The notes: generated by a model from the letters alone, not told the origin. A DNA stretch of 64,000 nt from Pseudotamlana agarivorans (GCF_018860245.1 NZ_JAHKPD010000012.1:496001-560000), one strand, 5' to 3'; numbered from the stretch's first letter, positions 25,877 through 34,864 are shown. Made by a program: numbers and translations.

Positions 25877-27460
25877 TTAAAGCCCTATATTTTTTGGTGG
25901 ATATTTTTTAAATGTAGCAGCATGAGCTTTTAATTGAGCTCCTAAAGAAGCTAGCCATGCGTTTCTGCGGTGCCCTACGGGCATTTCCTCTTTTGGGTCT
26001 ATATATAAATTGAATAACCAAGGGGCTAGACCAACATCTTGAACAGTTGCGTAGTCTATCCACATATGTGGTGCTTGTGGGATAATAACTTTAATATGTT
26101 CCTTGTATTCTCGCATTCGAATAGCCATTAATTCAGTACCCCACCAAAAATAGACTGACTCACGATTTCCTTTTCCATTATCGTGAAATAGGAAGCTTGA
26201 TTGGTCAATAAAGTCATAATACCTATCGTCTGGTAGTTTGTTTTGTGATATGCCTGCAAGACGAAGACTCGTACCAAATAGGTCCATTAAATCAAAAACG
26301 TCATCACTTTTTCTACCAGGGGTAATCATTCCTTTCCAATAAGCAATGCCTGGTACGCGAACACCGCCTTCGAATGTAGTTCCTTTAGCGCCTCTAAAAG
26401 GTGTGTATCCGCCATCTGGCCATGCATCCATTTGAGGGCCGTTATCTGAGGTAACGAATATAAAGGTGTTTTCTAATTCTCCAGCAGTTTCTAATGCTTT
26501 TACTATACGGCCAATATGCATGTCAACTTCAGCAACAGCATTTTTATAAGGATATTTAGCGGTGCTAAGTCCTGGGTAATCTGGATTATCAAAATTATCT
26601 GCATGCACTTTCATAAAACAGTGCTCAATAAAGAAGGGTTTGTTAGAACCTGACAACTCCTTGATTTTAGAAATGGTGAAATCGGCTAATTTATGGTCGG
26701 CACGTCCCATATCGTCTAAGGTTTTGATTTCTTCTAGTTCTTTTGTTGTTCCGTCTTTGAAGCCATGTGTTAAGTGGTTTGCTGGGCGAATGGTTTCAAA
26801 GGCTTTGAGTAGCTCTTCATTAAGTACCAAATCAGGAAATCGCCTCGGGTCAATGCCTTGAGTAATCTCTTTTTGGGCGGGGTAAAAACCATAGTATTCA
26901 TCAAAGCCTACATCATGAGGTCGCATGCCTTCTCCTTCTCCTATATGCCATTTTCCTGTGAGTAGGGTGTAATAACCATGGTCACTAAGTATTTTAGGAA
27001 GACTTATTTCGTCTGCCCATGGATTTTGAGATATTTTATCGCCTGCAAGAATGGGGCGTGTTAATCCGGTGCGAACAGGAAGCCTACCTGTTAAAATGGC
27101 TGAACGTGTTGGGGTACAGGTTTGTTGAGAATAGCAAGAAGTTAATTTTAAGCCTTCAGCAGCTAGTTTGTCCATTTCTGGTGTTGCAGCTCCAATAGCC
27201 GCCCCACCTCCATAGGCACCAGGTTCGCCATACCCCAAATCATCAATAATAATCCAAACTATATTTGGCTTTTTACCAGACTTCTTCTCTAAGTCAGATA
27301 ATTTTTGGTTTACTTCTTTGCTTTGTTCTGGGTGAGGAATGGAAGCTTCAAAATTCTCATCTGTTTTTACCGCTCTATTAAAATTTTGAGCATTAGATTT
27401 AAAAGCTCCTAAAATGAGAAAGAGACTAATAAAGACAATATAATTAACTGCTTTTTTCAT
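25877..27460 (-). CDS. Secreted sulfatase (arylsulfatase type)
   Basis: This is a 527-residue sulfatase of the alkaline phosphatase superfamily. A signal peptide ends near KSNAQ (residue 25), so it acts in the periplasm or outside. NIVWIIIDDLGYGEPG holds metal ligands D73/D74. C115-T-P-T-R119 followed by SAILTGR is the sulfatase signature, whose cysteine becomes formylglycine. GKWHIGEG and FIFVTSDNGP complete the active site. No maturase or polysaccharide-utilisation genes are adjacent, so the sulfated substrate cannot be named. Confidence 0.9.
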   Translation of the reverse strand: MKKAVNYIVFISLFLILGAFKSNAQNFNRAVKTDENFEASIPHPEQSKEVNQKLSDLEKKSGKKPNIVWIIIDDLGYGEPGAYGGGAAIGAATPEMDKLAAEGLKLTSCYSQQTCTPTRSAILTGRLPVRTGLTRPILAGDKISQNPWADEISLPKILSDHGYYTLLTGKWHIGEGEGMRPHDVGFDEYYGFYPAQKEITQGIDPRRFPDLVLNEELLKAFETIRPANHLTHGFKDGTTKELEEIKTLDDMGRADHKLADFTISKIKELSGSNKPFFIEHCFMKVHADNFDNPDYPGLSTAKYPYKNAVAEVDMHIGRIVKALETAGELENTFIFVTSDNGPQMDAWPDGGYTPFRGAKGTTFEGGVRVPGIAYWKGMITPGRKSDDVFDLMDLFGTSLRLAGISQNKLPDDRYYDFIDQSSFLFHDNGKGNRESVYFWWGTELMAIRMREYKEHIKVIIPQAPHMWIDYATVQDVGLAPWLFNLYIDPKEEMPVGHRRNAWLASLGAQLKAHAATFKKYPPKNIGL

Positions 27461-27617
27461 GTTATTTGTTTTTTTAATAAATCCTTCACCTATTTAGGTA
27501 ACTCCTGCCTAAGCACTACTTGTTTTGCAAAGCGTAGAAATAATTAAAAAGTTAAGGTTTTTACCAGCCTATATTCGGGCAGACCTAAATTTAACTAAAA
27601 TAGCATAGAAATCACAA

Positions 27618-28538
27618 TTACCCCCTTACATAAGTAATAAAAGAAAACTCATGGTTATGGTTAGCGTCTTTTGTATGAAAACTATGCTGAGATTCTTTCC
27701 AAACCGACGTATCGATTTCAGGAAAAAAGGTATCGGCATCAAAATTTTCATGAACACGCGTTAATTCAATTTTATCAGCAACAGGAAGCGCTTGCTTGTA
27801 AATTTCACCACCACCTATAATATAAGGTTGAGGATCGTTTTTACAGAAATCGATAGCGTTTTGAAGGCTGTTAACCACAATTACACCTTCTGGTACTGCG
27901 TAATCTTGTTGCCTACTAATGACAACATGTACTCTATTCGGTAACGGTTTAGGGAAACTTTCAAAAGTTTTACGTCCCATGATGATATGGTGACCGTTGG
28001 TTAATGTTTTGAAACGTTTTAAATCATCACTTAAATGCCAAATGAGCTTATTGTCCTTTCCAATAGCGTTATTTTCCGCGGCAGCGACAATAAGAGTAAC
28101 TTCTTGAGTTGTGTTTAGGCTTTTTGTAGCAGGAATTTCTTTTATTTCGGGCTGTTTGGCGATAGACTCCTCTTTTGGTAAGTTAGATTGAAGTTGCTCA
28201 ATGCGTTTTTTCTGTTTGTCAACCAAAATTGCTAATTGCTTTTGCTCCCAGTCCTTCCCCATGAATTTATGAGTAACAAAAACATTGAAAGTATGGTACA
28301 TTAAAAAGAACAACCAAATTAAAATAGCGAATAAAAACCACTCGGTGCCAAGAATTTGATTCAATTCGGTACCCATACCTAAAACCGTATTTGCGATTAT
28401 TAAAAAGGCACTTCCTATTAGGAACAGTACAAAATGAAAGTAGAGTCTCTTTTTTTGTTTGATACGTTTTTGAGCATTTTTTATAAGTTCTAATTGCTCT
28501 TTATCTATTTGTGGAGTTGGTTTCTTTTTGCCGAACAT
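27618..28538 (-). CDS. folA: Dihydrofolate reductase fused to an N-terminal 2TM domain
   Basis: This is a 306-residue two-part protein. Residues 1-115 form a 2TM-domain module: a basic helix, membrane segments at about 33-53 and 66-83, and HKFMGKDWEQKQ. After a linker, about residues 147-306 are a complete dihydrofolate reductase with IVAAAENNAIGKDNKLIWHL, the NADPH motif IIMGRKTFESF, and YIIGGGEIYKQALP. The reductase makes tetrahydrofolate for thymidylate synthesis. The fusion would tether it to the inner membrane. No start-like boundary separates the two parts. thyA lies about 0.8 kb downstream on the same strand. Confidence 0.88.
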   Translation of the reverse strand: MFGKKKPTPQIDKEQLELIKNAQKRIKQKKRLYFHFVLFLIGSAFLIIANTVLGMGTELNQILGTEWFLFAILIWLFFLMYHTFNVFVTHKFMGKDWEQKQLAILVDKQKKRIEQLQSNLPKEESIAKQPEIKEIPATKSLNTTQEVTLIVAAAENNAIGKDNKLIWHLSDDLKRFKTLTNGHHIIMGRKTFESFPKPLPNRVHVVISRQQDYAVPEGVIVVNSLQNAIDFCKNDPQPYIIGGGEIYKQALPVADKIELTRVHENFDADTFFPEIDTSVWKESQHSFHTKDANHNHEFSFITYVRG

Positions 28539-28841
28539 AATTGTGGTATAATGACTGTAAAGTTACTGCTTTTTTGTTGAGATTAAAATGTTTAATTTAT
28601 GAAGAGTTTGTAGGGATAATGCGGGTAACTAAATTCTTTAGATGACTTTGAAAATTAAAATATATTGACCTATCGTTATTAGTAATACAATAAATTTTTG
28701 ATTGAAATATTTTCTAAGTATTATTTTATTTGAACTCAAATTATCAAAATGATAATTCTTTTAATATGAGTATTTTAAAAGGTGAATTATGAGAAAAACT
28801 TTATAAATTAGTTTCTGAAACAACACTTAAAAAATATAATT
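28539..28841. other. Intergenic region, 303 nt
   Basis: This AT-rich spacer lies between divergent genes. I see no ORF, RNA gene, terminator or clear TAnnTTTG promoter in it. Confidence 0.5.
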
Positions 28842-29138
28842 ATGGCTATTAAAAAACAATACTTAAAAACTAAACCAGTGTGTAAGGTCACGTTTTCAAT
28901 TGAGGCTGCAGATGCTAAAAAAGTCTCTTTAGTTGGAACTTTTAATGACTGGGAAGAGAAAAAACCGGTTTTAAAGAAGTTGAAAAATGGTACTTTTAAA
29001 GGGGTTATTAATTTAGATTCGGGTAATTCTTATGAGTTTAAATATATCGTAGACGGTGTATTCGTAAACGAAGTTGAAGCCGATGCTTATGCTTGGAACG
29101 ATTATGCTGGTGCAGAGAATAGTGTATTAAACGTATAG
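28842..29138 (+). CDS. Isoamylase early-set/CBM48-like domain protein
   Basis: This 98-residue protein is essentially one glycogen-binding early-set domain of the AMPK-beta/isoamylase N-terminal type. KVSLVGTFNDWEEKKPVLKKL and YEFKYIVDGVFVNEVEADAY are the diagnostic strands with the carbohydrate-contacting tryptophan. There is no signal peptide or catalytic domain. It may bind glycogen or another alpha-glucan in the cytoplasm. It stands alone between divergent folA and convergent thyA. Confidence 0.85.
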   Translation: MAIKKQYLKTKPVCKVTFSIEAADAKKVSLVGTFNDWEEKKPVLKKLKNGTFKGVINLDSGNSYEFKYIVDGVFVNEVEADAYAWNDYAGAENSVLNV

Positions 29139-29304
29139 AAATTAAAAAGAAGCTATTCGAAAAGTATTAATATACGTCATTCTGACTTCATTTAACTGCG
29201 TTTAAATTTCGGTTTTAGTGTCACAACAACATGATAACCAACGGCTATAAGTATCTGGATCAAGTTTAGGTTGACGAAAATTTTACTTTTTAGACAGCAT
29301 TTAT

Positions 29305-30129
29305 TTATATCGCTACTTTTCCTTTAATGTGGGGATGCGGATTGTAATCTTCTAAAGTGAAATCTTCAAAAGTAAAATCGAAAATATCTTTTATTTCAGG
29401 ATTTAATATCATTTTAGGTAATGGTCTCATATCTCTCGATAATTGCAATTCTAATTGCTCAAAATGGTTACTGTAAATGTGCGCATCTCCAAAGGTGTGT
29501 ATAAACTCCCCTGCTTGGTAGCCACAAACTTGCGCCATCATCATGGTAAATAAAGCATAAGAAGCGATATTAAACGGTACGCCTAAAAAGATATCGGCAC
29601 TACGTTGGTACAACTGGCACGATAATTTGCCGTTAGCCACATAAAATTGAAAAAAGGCATGACATGGCGGTAATGCTGCTTTTCCGTTGGCTACATTTTC
29701 ACTAAATGATTTTGAAGTATCTGGTAAAACTGAAGGATTCCATGCTGATACTAACATGCGCCTGCTATTTGGGTTTTTCTTTAGAGTTTCAATAATTTCT
29801 TTAATCTGGTCAATATCATCACCGTTCCAGTTTCGCCATTGGTAACCGTAAACTGGTCCTAAATCACCATTTTCATCGGCCCATTCATTCCAGATTTTCA
29901 CACCGTTTTCGGTAAGGTAATCGATGTTAGTATCTCCTTTTAAGAACCACAACAATTCGTAAATAATAGATTTTAGATGTAATTTTTTGGTGGTGACCAT
30001 AGGAAAACCTTCACTTAAATCAAATCGCATTTGATGACCAAAAACACTTTTTGTTCCCGTTCCAGTGCGATCTCCTTTTTCATTTCCGTTATCTAAAACG
30101 TGTTTTACTAAGTCGTGATATTGTTTCAT
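29305..30129 (-). CDS. thyA: Thymidylate synthase
   Basis: ThyA converts dUMP to dTMP using methylenetetrahydrofolate. The 274-residue protein has [18 protein letters not shown] near the N-terminus, [12 protein letters not shown], the catalytic cysteine in [13 protein letters not shown], and the substrate-binding [20 protein letters not shown] and [12 protein letters not shown]. The ATG at 30129 (MKQYHDLV) is preferred because an AGGA lies 9 nt upstream; an ATG two codons earlier is also in frame. The end of a palindromic repeat lies 8 nt upstream of the chosen start. Confidence 0.95.
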   Translation of the reverse strand: MKQYHDLVKHVLDNGNEKGDRTGTGTKSVFGHQMRFDLSEGFPMVTTKKLHLKSIIYELLWFLKGDTNIDYLTENGVKIWNEWADENGDLGPVYGYQWRNWNGDDIDQIKEIIETLKKNPNSRRMLVSAWNPSVLPDTSKSFSENVANGKAALPPCHAFFQFYVANGKLSCQLYQRSADIFLGVPFNIASYALFTMMMAQVCGYQAGEFIHTFGDAHIYSNHFEQLELQLSRDMRPLPKMILNPEIKDIFDFTFEDFTLEDYNPHPHIKGKVAI

Positions 30130-30136
30130 AGGCATT

Positions 30137-30160
30137 ATTCCTGCGTAGGCAGGAATCTCG
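30137..30160 (-). repeat. Palindromic repeat (ATTCCTGC family), copy 1
   Basis: Arms ATTCCTGC (30137-30144) and GCAGGAAT (30149-30156) enclose GTAG, followed by CTCG. It sits immediately in front of thyA, inside its untranslated leader. Confidence 0.8.
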
Positions 30161-30335
30161 TAATAAATTAAATAATAAGCTATAAACGTTCTATAATTTT
30201 GCAGGAACGAAATTAAATAAAAAGCAAGGTAATTGGTTGATATATGGTAGTGTAAATATTAAAAGTTATTAACCAGTAGCACGTTGCTTTTTTTGTAATC
30301 TAGTTTAGGCGAGATGTTTTACGGTTTCGAGCTAT

Positions 30336-30358
30336 GAGATTCCTGCTTTCGCAGGAAT
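30336..30358 (+). repeat. Palindromic repeat (ATTCCTGC family), copy 2, inverted
   Basis: GAG precedes arms ATTCCTGC (30339-30346) and GCAGGAAT (30351-30358) around TTTC. It has the opposite orientation to copy 1, so the CTC tails point toward each other. It lies just after the nucleoside transporter stop. Confidence 0.8.
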
Positions 30359-30361
30359 AGA

Positions 30362-31891
30362 TTACCCAATAATCATCCCTGCAATGGTAGCCGATATTAA
30401 AGAAGCAATGGTCCCACCAATTAATGCTTTCATACCAAATTTAGATAATGTTTTTCTTTGTCCTGGGGCTAGAGAACCAATACCACCAATTTGAATACCT
30501 ATGGAAGCAAAATTGGCAAATCCGCAAAGCATGTAAGTCGCCATAATCACCGATTTTTCATAATTAAGGTGAACGGCGTTGGCTGTATTTTTTAATTCCC
30601 CTAGTTGAATATAACCTACAAATTCACTAGCGGCAAGTTTGATACCCAGAAGTTGCCCCATCATCATAACATCTTCTTTAGCTACACCTATAAGCCACAT
30701 GAGTGGTGAAAATACAGTGCCCAAAATGGCTTCTAAAGACAAAGCTTGGTACGGTGAGTTTAGGCTAACCCATTGATTGAAACCACCTATACTTCCTACC
30801 TTTAAAAGGCCGTAATTAATCATAGCAATAAAAGCCACAAAAACCAATAGCATGGCAGCAACGTTTACGGCGAGTTTAAAACCTTCGGTGGTTCCTATAG
30901 CAATAGCGTCAAGAATATTATCACCTATTTTTTGTTTAGATACTGCTACTTCTGTATTGACAGTCTCAGTTTGTGGATATAAAATTTTAGAAATCACGAT
31001 AGCCCCAGGAGCAGCCATGACGGAAGCTGCTAATAAATGTTTTGCGAAAAATTCACGCATTACCATATCATCGCCTCCTAAAAATTGAATGTAAGCAGCT
31101 AATACACCTCCGGCAACTGTTGCCATACCTCCAATCATGACCAAAAGCATTTCAGATTTATTCATCTTTTCTAAGTAAGCTTTAATCATTAGCGGAGCCT
31201 CTGTTTGTCCTAAAAAGATGTTCCCAGCAACACTTAAACTTTCGGCGCCAGAAATGCCTAAAAGTTTTGATAATAACCAAGCCATGGCCTTAACTACTTT
31301 TTGAATAACACCAAGGTAAAACAAAACCGATGTCAGGGCTGAAAAGAATATTATGGTAGGTAAAATGGTTACGGCAAAATTGATAAGCGGACTCTCAATC
31401 GTTCCAGAAATAAAGGACTGAAATAGGAATTCTGTTCCCGCTTCTGTAAACGTTAAAATTTTATTGAAGGCTTTACCGAGATATTTGAAAAGGTTTTGAA
31501 TGAAAGGCACTTTTAAAACGCCTATAGCAATAATAAGTTGAAATGCTAATCCAATAGTAACCGTTTTCCAATTGATGGCTTTTCTATTACTGCTGAATAA
31601 AAAAGCGATTAGAATTAAGGAAAGCATACCAAGAATACCACGCCATAAACTATTTATGGAAAAGCCTTCATTAGGGGTAATGCTGCCCAATGTTTCAGTC
31701 TTTTTATCTGAAACGACTGTGTTTAGAGTGTTTGGTTGGGTAATTTGATCTTCACGCGTTAAATAAATAGAATCTTTGGCGATCGTAAATTCAGTGGAAT
31801 CAACGGTTGTGTTGGTTTTTGTTTCTTGTGCAAAACTATTTAAAGTTGAAAATAAACTCATTGCCACAATACACAAAAACAACTTTTTCAT
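30362..31891 (-). CDS. Concentrative nucleoside transporter (NupC/CNT family)
   Basis: This 509-residue inner-membrane symporter takes up nucleosides. A cleavable-looking N-terminal segment (to about SFAQE, residue 22) and a polar stretch of 60 residues precede the transport domain, a layout I associate with Bacteroidota CNTs. Family motifs are GNIFLGQTEAPLMIKAYLEKM, MTEVVG-region-like MIGGMATVAGGVLAAYI, and FANFASIGIQIGGIGSLAPGQR at the C-terminus. It is on the same strand as thyA, linking salvage and synthesis of nucleotides by position only. Confidence 0.92.
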   Translation of the reverse strand: MKKLFLCIVAMSLFSTLNSFAQETKTNTTVDSTEFTIAKDSIYLTREDQITQPNTLNTVVSDKKTETLGSITPNEGFSINSLWRGILGMLSLILIAFLFSSNRKAINWKTVTIGLAFQLIIAIGVLKVPFIQNLFKYLGKAFNKILTFTEAGTEFLFQSFISGTIESPLINFAVTILPTIIFFSALTSVLFYLGVIQKVVKAMAWLLSKLLGISGAESLSVAGNIFLGQTEAPLMIKAYLEKMNKSEMLLVMIGGMATVAGGVLAAYIQFLGGDDMVMREFFAKHLLAASVMAAPGAIVISKILYPQTETVNTEVAVSKQKIGDNILDAIAIGTTEGFKLAVNVAAMLLVFVAFIAMINYGLLKVGSIGGFNQWVSLNSPYQALSLEAILGTVFSPLMWLIGVAKEDVMMMGQLLGIKLAASEFVGYIQLGELKNTANAVHLNYEKSVIMATYMLCGFANFASIGIQIGGIGSLAPGQRKTLSKFGMKALIGGTIASLISATIAGMIIG

Positions 31892-31907
31892 ATTCTAAAA
31901 ATATTGG

Positions 31908-32525
31908 TTATTCACGTTTCGAGATTTCATCTCTAATATGCGCTGCTTTTTCGTAGTCTTCGGTGGCAACGGCTTCTTCTAATAATTTTTGAAGTTCTTC
32001 TAAGTTTTTGCCTTTGTACGTATCGTGTTGCTCATCAGGTTCCATTTCATTGGCAACCAATTCGTCTAATAGAACGCTGTCTTCTTGGTCTTCATCCTCT
32101 TTTTTAGGATTCACTTTAAGATAAATACCAGCTTTATCAAGAATATTTTTATAGGTAAAAATAGGCGCTTGAAAACGAAGCGCTAAAGCAATAGCATCGC
32201 TGGTTCTTGCGTCTATAATTTCTTCAATTTTATCGCGTTCACAAATTAAACTGGAGTAGAAAACACCGTCTACAAGCTTATGAATAATTACTTGTTTGAC
32301 AACAATATCAAAACGATCGGCAAAGTTTTTAAACAAATCGTGAGTAAGAGGTCTTGGTGGGCTAATTTCTTTTTCTAAAGCTATGGCAATAGATTGTGCT
32401 TCGAAAGCGCCAATCACGATAGGGAGTTTTCTGTCGCCATCTACTTCATTTAAAATTAACGCGTAGGCGCCATTCTGTGTTTGGCTATAGGATATCCCTT
32501 TGATATTTAATCTTACTAAACTCAT
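31908..32525 (-). CDS. Bifunctional nuclease (DUF151) family protein with UVR motif
   Basis: This is a 205-residue protein. Residues 1-130 are a BFN/DUF151 domain, with RKLPIVIGAFEAQSIAIALEKE, RPLTHDLF and DARTSDAIALALRFQAPIF. An acidic linker leads to a C-terminal UVR helix pair (LEELQKLLEEAVATEDYEKAAHIRDEI), the motif by which UvrB/UvrC-like proteins interact. Plant BFN homologues have nuclease activity; the bacterial role is unproven. The nucleoside transporter gene starts 16 nt after its stop, so the two are probably cotranscribed. Confidence 0.88.
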   Translation of the reverse strand: MSLVRLNIKGISYSQTQNGAYALILNEVDGDRKLPIVIGAFEAQSIAIALEKEISPPRPLTHDLFKNFADRFDIVVKQVIIHKLVDGVFYSSLICERDKIEEIIDARTSDAIALALRFQAPIFTYKNILDKAGIYLKVNPKKEDEDQEDSVLLDELVANEMEPDEQHDTYKGKNLEELQKLLEEAVATEDYEKAAHIRDEISKRE

Positions 32526-32538
32526 ATATTTAAAACGT

Positions 32539-32610
32539 AAAAAACCGCTTAATTTAGAACTTAACCATCTGTATATTCAGATATGGTATAAAATGCTAAA
32601 TTAAGCAGTT
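32539..32610 (-). terminator. Probable etfA terminator with long-loop stem
   Basis: A 15-bp stem (32596-32610 with 32543-32557, one G-U pair) encloses about 38 nt that itself contains a small ATCTG/CAGAT hairpin. On the minus strand it ends in a run of T bases. It separates etfA from the nuclease gene and could also act as an attenuator for the latter. Confidence 0.65.
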
Positions 32611-32641
32611 CTTTAGGACTACACAATTTATAAAAAATAAA

Positions 32642-33601
32642 TTATTGTTGTGCTTTAAAAGCTTTTAATTTTTCGATTAATGCAGGAACGACTTCAAAAG
32701 CATCACCTACAACACCGTAATCGGCAGCCTTAAAGAAAGGTGCTTCAGGGTCTGTATTAATAACAACTTTTGTTTTAGAAGCACTAACTCCGGCTAAATG
32801 TTGAATAGCTCCTGAAATACCTATGGCGATGTATAAATTTGACGCAACAGGCTTTCCTGTTTGGCCTACATGCTCGCCGTGAGGGCGCCATCCTAAGTCT
32901 GAAACTGGTTTCGAGCAAGCAGTTGCTGCACCTAAAACCTCGGCTAATTCTTCAATCATTCCCCAGTTTTCAGGACCTTTTAATCCACGACCTCCAGAGA
33001 CAACAATTTCAGCATCTGCGATAGTTACTTTATCTGTAGCTTTATCAACAGATTCAATATTTACAGTTGAATTTGGAACCTCTGGCGAAAAGTCTTCCGC
33101 GGAAGCGCTACCACTATTTTCAACCAATCCGAAGGCATTATTAGAAACTCCTATAATTTTTATATCGGTATTAATTTGAGTAGACTCAAAGGCTTTATTA
33201 GTGAAGGCCGTACGTTTTACTGTAAACGGACTTGTGTTTGAAGGCGCTTCAACAACATTTGAAGCATAACCCGCTGATAACCCTACGGCCAAAAGCGGCG
33301 CTAAATATTTGCTGTCGGCGCTAGAACTTAGTACAACAACTTTCGTGCTTTCTTTTTCCGCTGCTTGTTTAATAACAGAAGCATAGCTGTTGGCGTTAAA
33401 TTTGTCTAATGCGGTGTTTGTTACATTTAATACCTTATCTACACCATAAGTACTTAATGTCGAGGTGTCGTTTGCGTTTATAGCGATTGCTGTAACGGTT
33501 GTTCCTAATTGATTAGCTACGGCTTTTGCATAGGAAGCAACCTCGAAAGCTGCTTTTTTAAATGTGCCTTGTTCTGATTCTGTATATACTAAAACGGACA
33601 T
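32642..33601 (-). CDS. etfA: Electron transfer flavoprotein, alpha subunit
   Basis: ETF-alpha binds FAD and, with the beta subunit, carries electrons from acyl-CoA dehydrogenases to the quinone pool. The 319-residue protein has the C-terminal FAD domain signature VVSGGRGLKGPENWG (near 206), LGWRPHGEHVGQTGKPV and LYIAIGISGAIQHLAGV ending with INTDPEAPFF. Its start is 115 nt downstream of the etfB stop, a gap filled by two repeat elements. Confidence 0.95.
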   Translation of the reverse strand: MSVLVYTESEQGTFKKAAFEVASYAKAVANQLGTTVTAIAINANDTSTLSTYGVDKVLNVTNTALDKFNANSYASVIKQAAEKESTKVVVLSSSADSKYLAPLLAVGLSAGYASNVVEAPSNTSPFTVKRTAFTNKAFESTQINTDIKIIGVSNNAFGLVENSGSASAEDFSPEVPNSTVNIESVDKATDKVTIADAEIVVSGGRGLKGPENWGMIEELAEVLGAATACSKPVSDLGWRPHGEHVGQTGKPVASNLYIAIGISGAIQHLAGVSASKTKVVINTDPEAPFFKAADYGVVGDAFEVVPALIEKLKAFKAQQ

Positions 33602-33618
33602 AATAAATTTCTTTTTTC

Positions 33619-33642
33619 ATTTCCACGAAAGTGAAAATCTCG
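33619..33642 (+). repeat. Palindromic repeat (ATTTCCAC variant, AATCTC tail)
   Basis: Arms ATTTCCAC (33619-33626) and GTGAAAAT (33631-33638) surround GAAA, with CTCG following. It has the same layout as the ATTCCTGC repeats beside thyA but a different arm sequence. It lies in the etfB-etfA spacer. Confidence 0.7.
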
Positions 33643-33662
33643 TTAATGAGTTTTTGTTTTTA

Positions 33663-33716
33663 ACGGAAACCTCCGTAATCATTTCCCCTTCCATGGAGGG
33701 GCTAGGGGAGGCTTTC
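33663..33716. repeat. Second repeat in the etfB-etfA spacer
   Basis: An ACGGA-AACC-TCCGT hairpin (33663-33676) is followed by a G/C-rich stretch with CCCCTTCCATGGAGGGG (33685-33701) and GGGGAGG. This is much richer in G+C than the surroundings and resembles dispersed repeats seen in flavobacteria. Confidence 0.5.
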
Positions 33717-34463
33717 CTATATTACCTTAGCTTCGTTGTGAAGTAAGTTAACTAATTCGTCTAAGTTACCAGCATCAACTAAAGTAACGGCACCTTTTGG
33801 AGCGGGCTTTTCAAAGGCCACAGATGTTGTTTCTGCTTCAGAGGTTACAGGTTCAACGATGGTTAATGGCTTTTTACGAGCCATCATAATCCCTCTCATA
33901 TTAGGAATGCGTAAGTCGCTTTCTTCAACTAAACCTTTTTGGCTTCCAATCACCAATGGTAGTGCTGTAGAAACGGTTTCTTTCCCACCGTCAATTTCTC
34001 TTATCGCTTTCGCGGAATTGCCATCAACTTCTAAACCAATACAGTTGTTTACAAAATTAGCTTCAGTTAACCCTGCAACCATGCCAGGAACCATACCACC
34101 ATTATAATCGATAGATTCTCTACCAGCAATAATTAAATCGTATGCACCCGCTTTAGCCACATTGGCCAATTGTTTTGCTACTGAAAAACCATCGGTAGCT
34201 GGTACATTTACACGAATTGCTTCGTCTGCACCTATGGCAAGAGCTTTGCGTAAAGTAGGCTCGGTTTCTGCGGTTCCAACATTAACAACGGTAACGTTTG
34301 CTCCTTGTTTTTCTTTAAACCACATGGCTCGGGTTAATCCAAATTCATCATTTGGATTAATTACAAATTGAACACCGTTGGAATCAAATTTCGTGTTATC
34401 TTCAGTGAAATTAATCTTTGAAGTAGTGTCTGGAACATGACTTATACACACTAATATTTTCAT
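33717..34463 (-). CDS. etfB: Electron transfer flavoprotein, beta subunit
   Basis: This is the AMP-binding partner of EtfA. The start is set at 34463 (MKILVCISHVPDT), because the 21 residues upstream in the open frame are unlike the family; this gives 248 residues. Landmarks are VINPNDEFGLTRAMWFKE, YDLIIAGRESIDYNGGMVPGM (the ETF beta signature region) and the C-terminal MRGIMMARKKPLTIVEP. It is first in an etfBA pair whose spacer carries repeats. Confidence 0.94.
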   Translation of the reverse strand: MKILVCISHVPDTTSKINFTEDNTKFDSNGVQFVINPNDEFGLTRAMWFKEKQGANVTVVNVGTAETEPTLRKALAIGADEAIRVNVPATDGFSVAKQLANVAKAGAYDLIIAGRESIDYNGGMVPGMVAGLTEANFVNNCIGLEVDGNSAKAIREIDGGKETVSTALPLVIGSQKGLVEESDLRIPNMRGIMMARKKPLTIVEPVTSEAETTSVAFEKPAPKGAVTLVDAGNLDELVNLLHNEAKVI

Positions 34464-34606
34464 TTGTATAATTTTTATAATGATTAAATCATATGTAAAA
34501 CCTTTAAAAATGTTGTTAAGAAACATACATTAGTAAGGTATTCATCTTAATTTTAAGTAAAATCGTCTGAAATTTTCAGGAGACGAAGTTAATTATTTTA
34601 TTCGTA

Positions 34607-34634
34607 AAAATTACTATGCACGCATAGTAATTTT
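34607..34634. promoter_or_regulatory. Candidate operator: 13-bp-arm palindrome
   Basis: AAAATTACTATGC (34607-34619) and GCATAGTAATTTT (34622-34634) are perfect inverted repeats around AC. No T-run terminator context and no convergent genes explain it. A dimeric regulator site for etfBA or pdhB is plausible. Confidence 0.45.
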
Positions 34635-34832
34635 GTAAATAATTAATGATAAATATTACAAATTCATAATGCTCATGAGCGCTTACTTAGTAAGATTAAA
34701 GCAGTTGGTTTTATATCGGTGAATTATTTCTTTTTCCGCATAAATAGGGGGTTTTTAGTATAAACATGATAAAAAAAAATGATTACTTAATTTTCATCTG
34801 TTATTTTATGGTAGACTTTTAGCAATAATTGT

Positions 34833-34840
34833 TATTTTTG
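34833..34840 (+). promoter_or_regulatory. Putative -7 element of the pdhB promoter
   Basis: TATTTTTG matches TAnnTTTG and lies 24 nt before the pdhB ATG. No clear TTG is found at the usual upstream distance. Confidence 0.5.
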
Positions 34841-34864
34841 CTACTCGAATAAAAATAAACTTTA

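Larger units (their letters stand above)
34464..34864. other. Divergent etfB/pdhB intergenic region, 401 nt
   Basis: No ORF is seen. The region contains a 13-bp-arm palindrome (34607-34634), two shorter palindromes (GCTCATGAGC at 34671-34680 and CTTACT-T-AGTAAG at 34682-34694) and a -7 element before pdhB. Confidence 0.6.
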
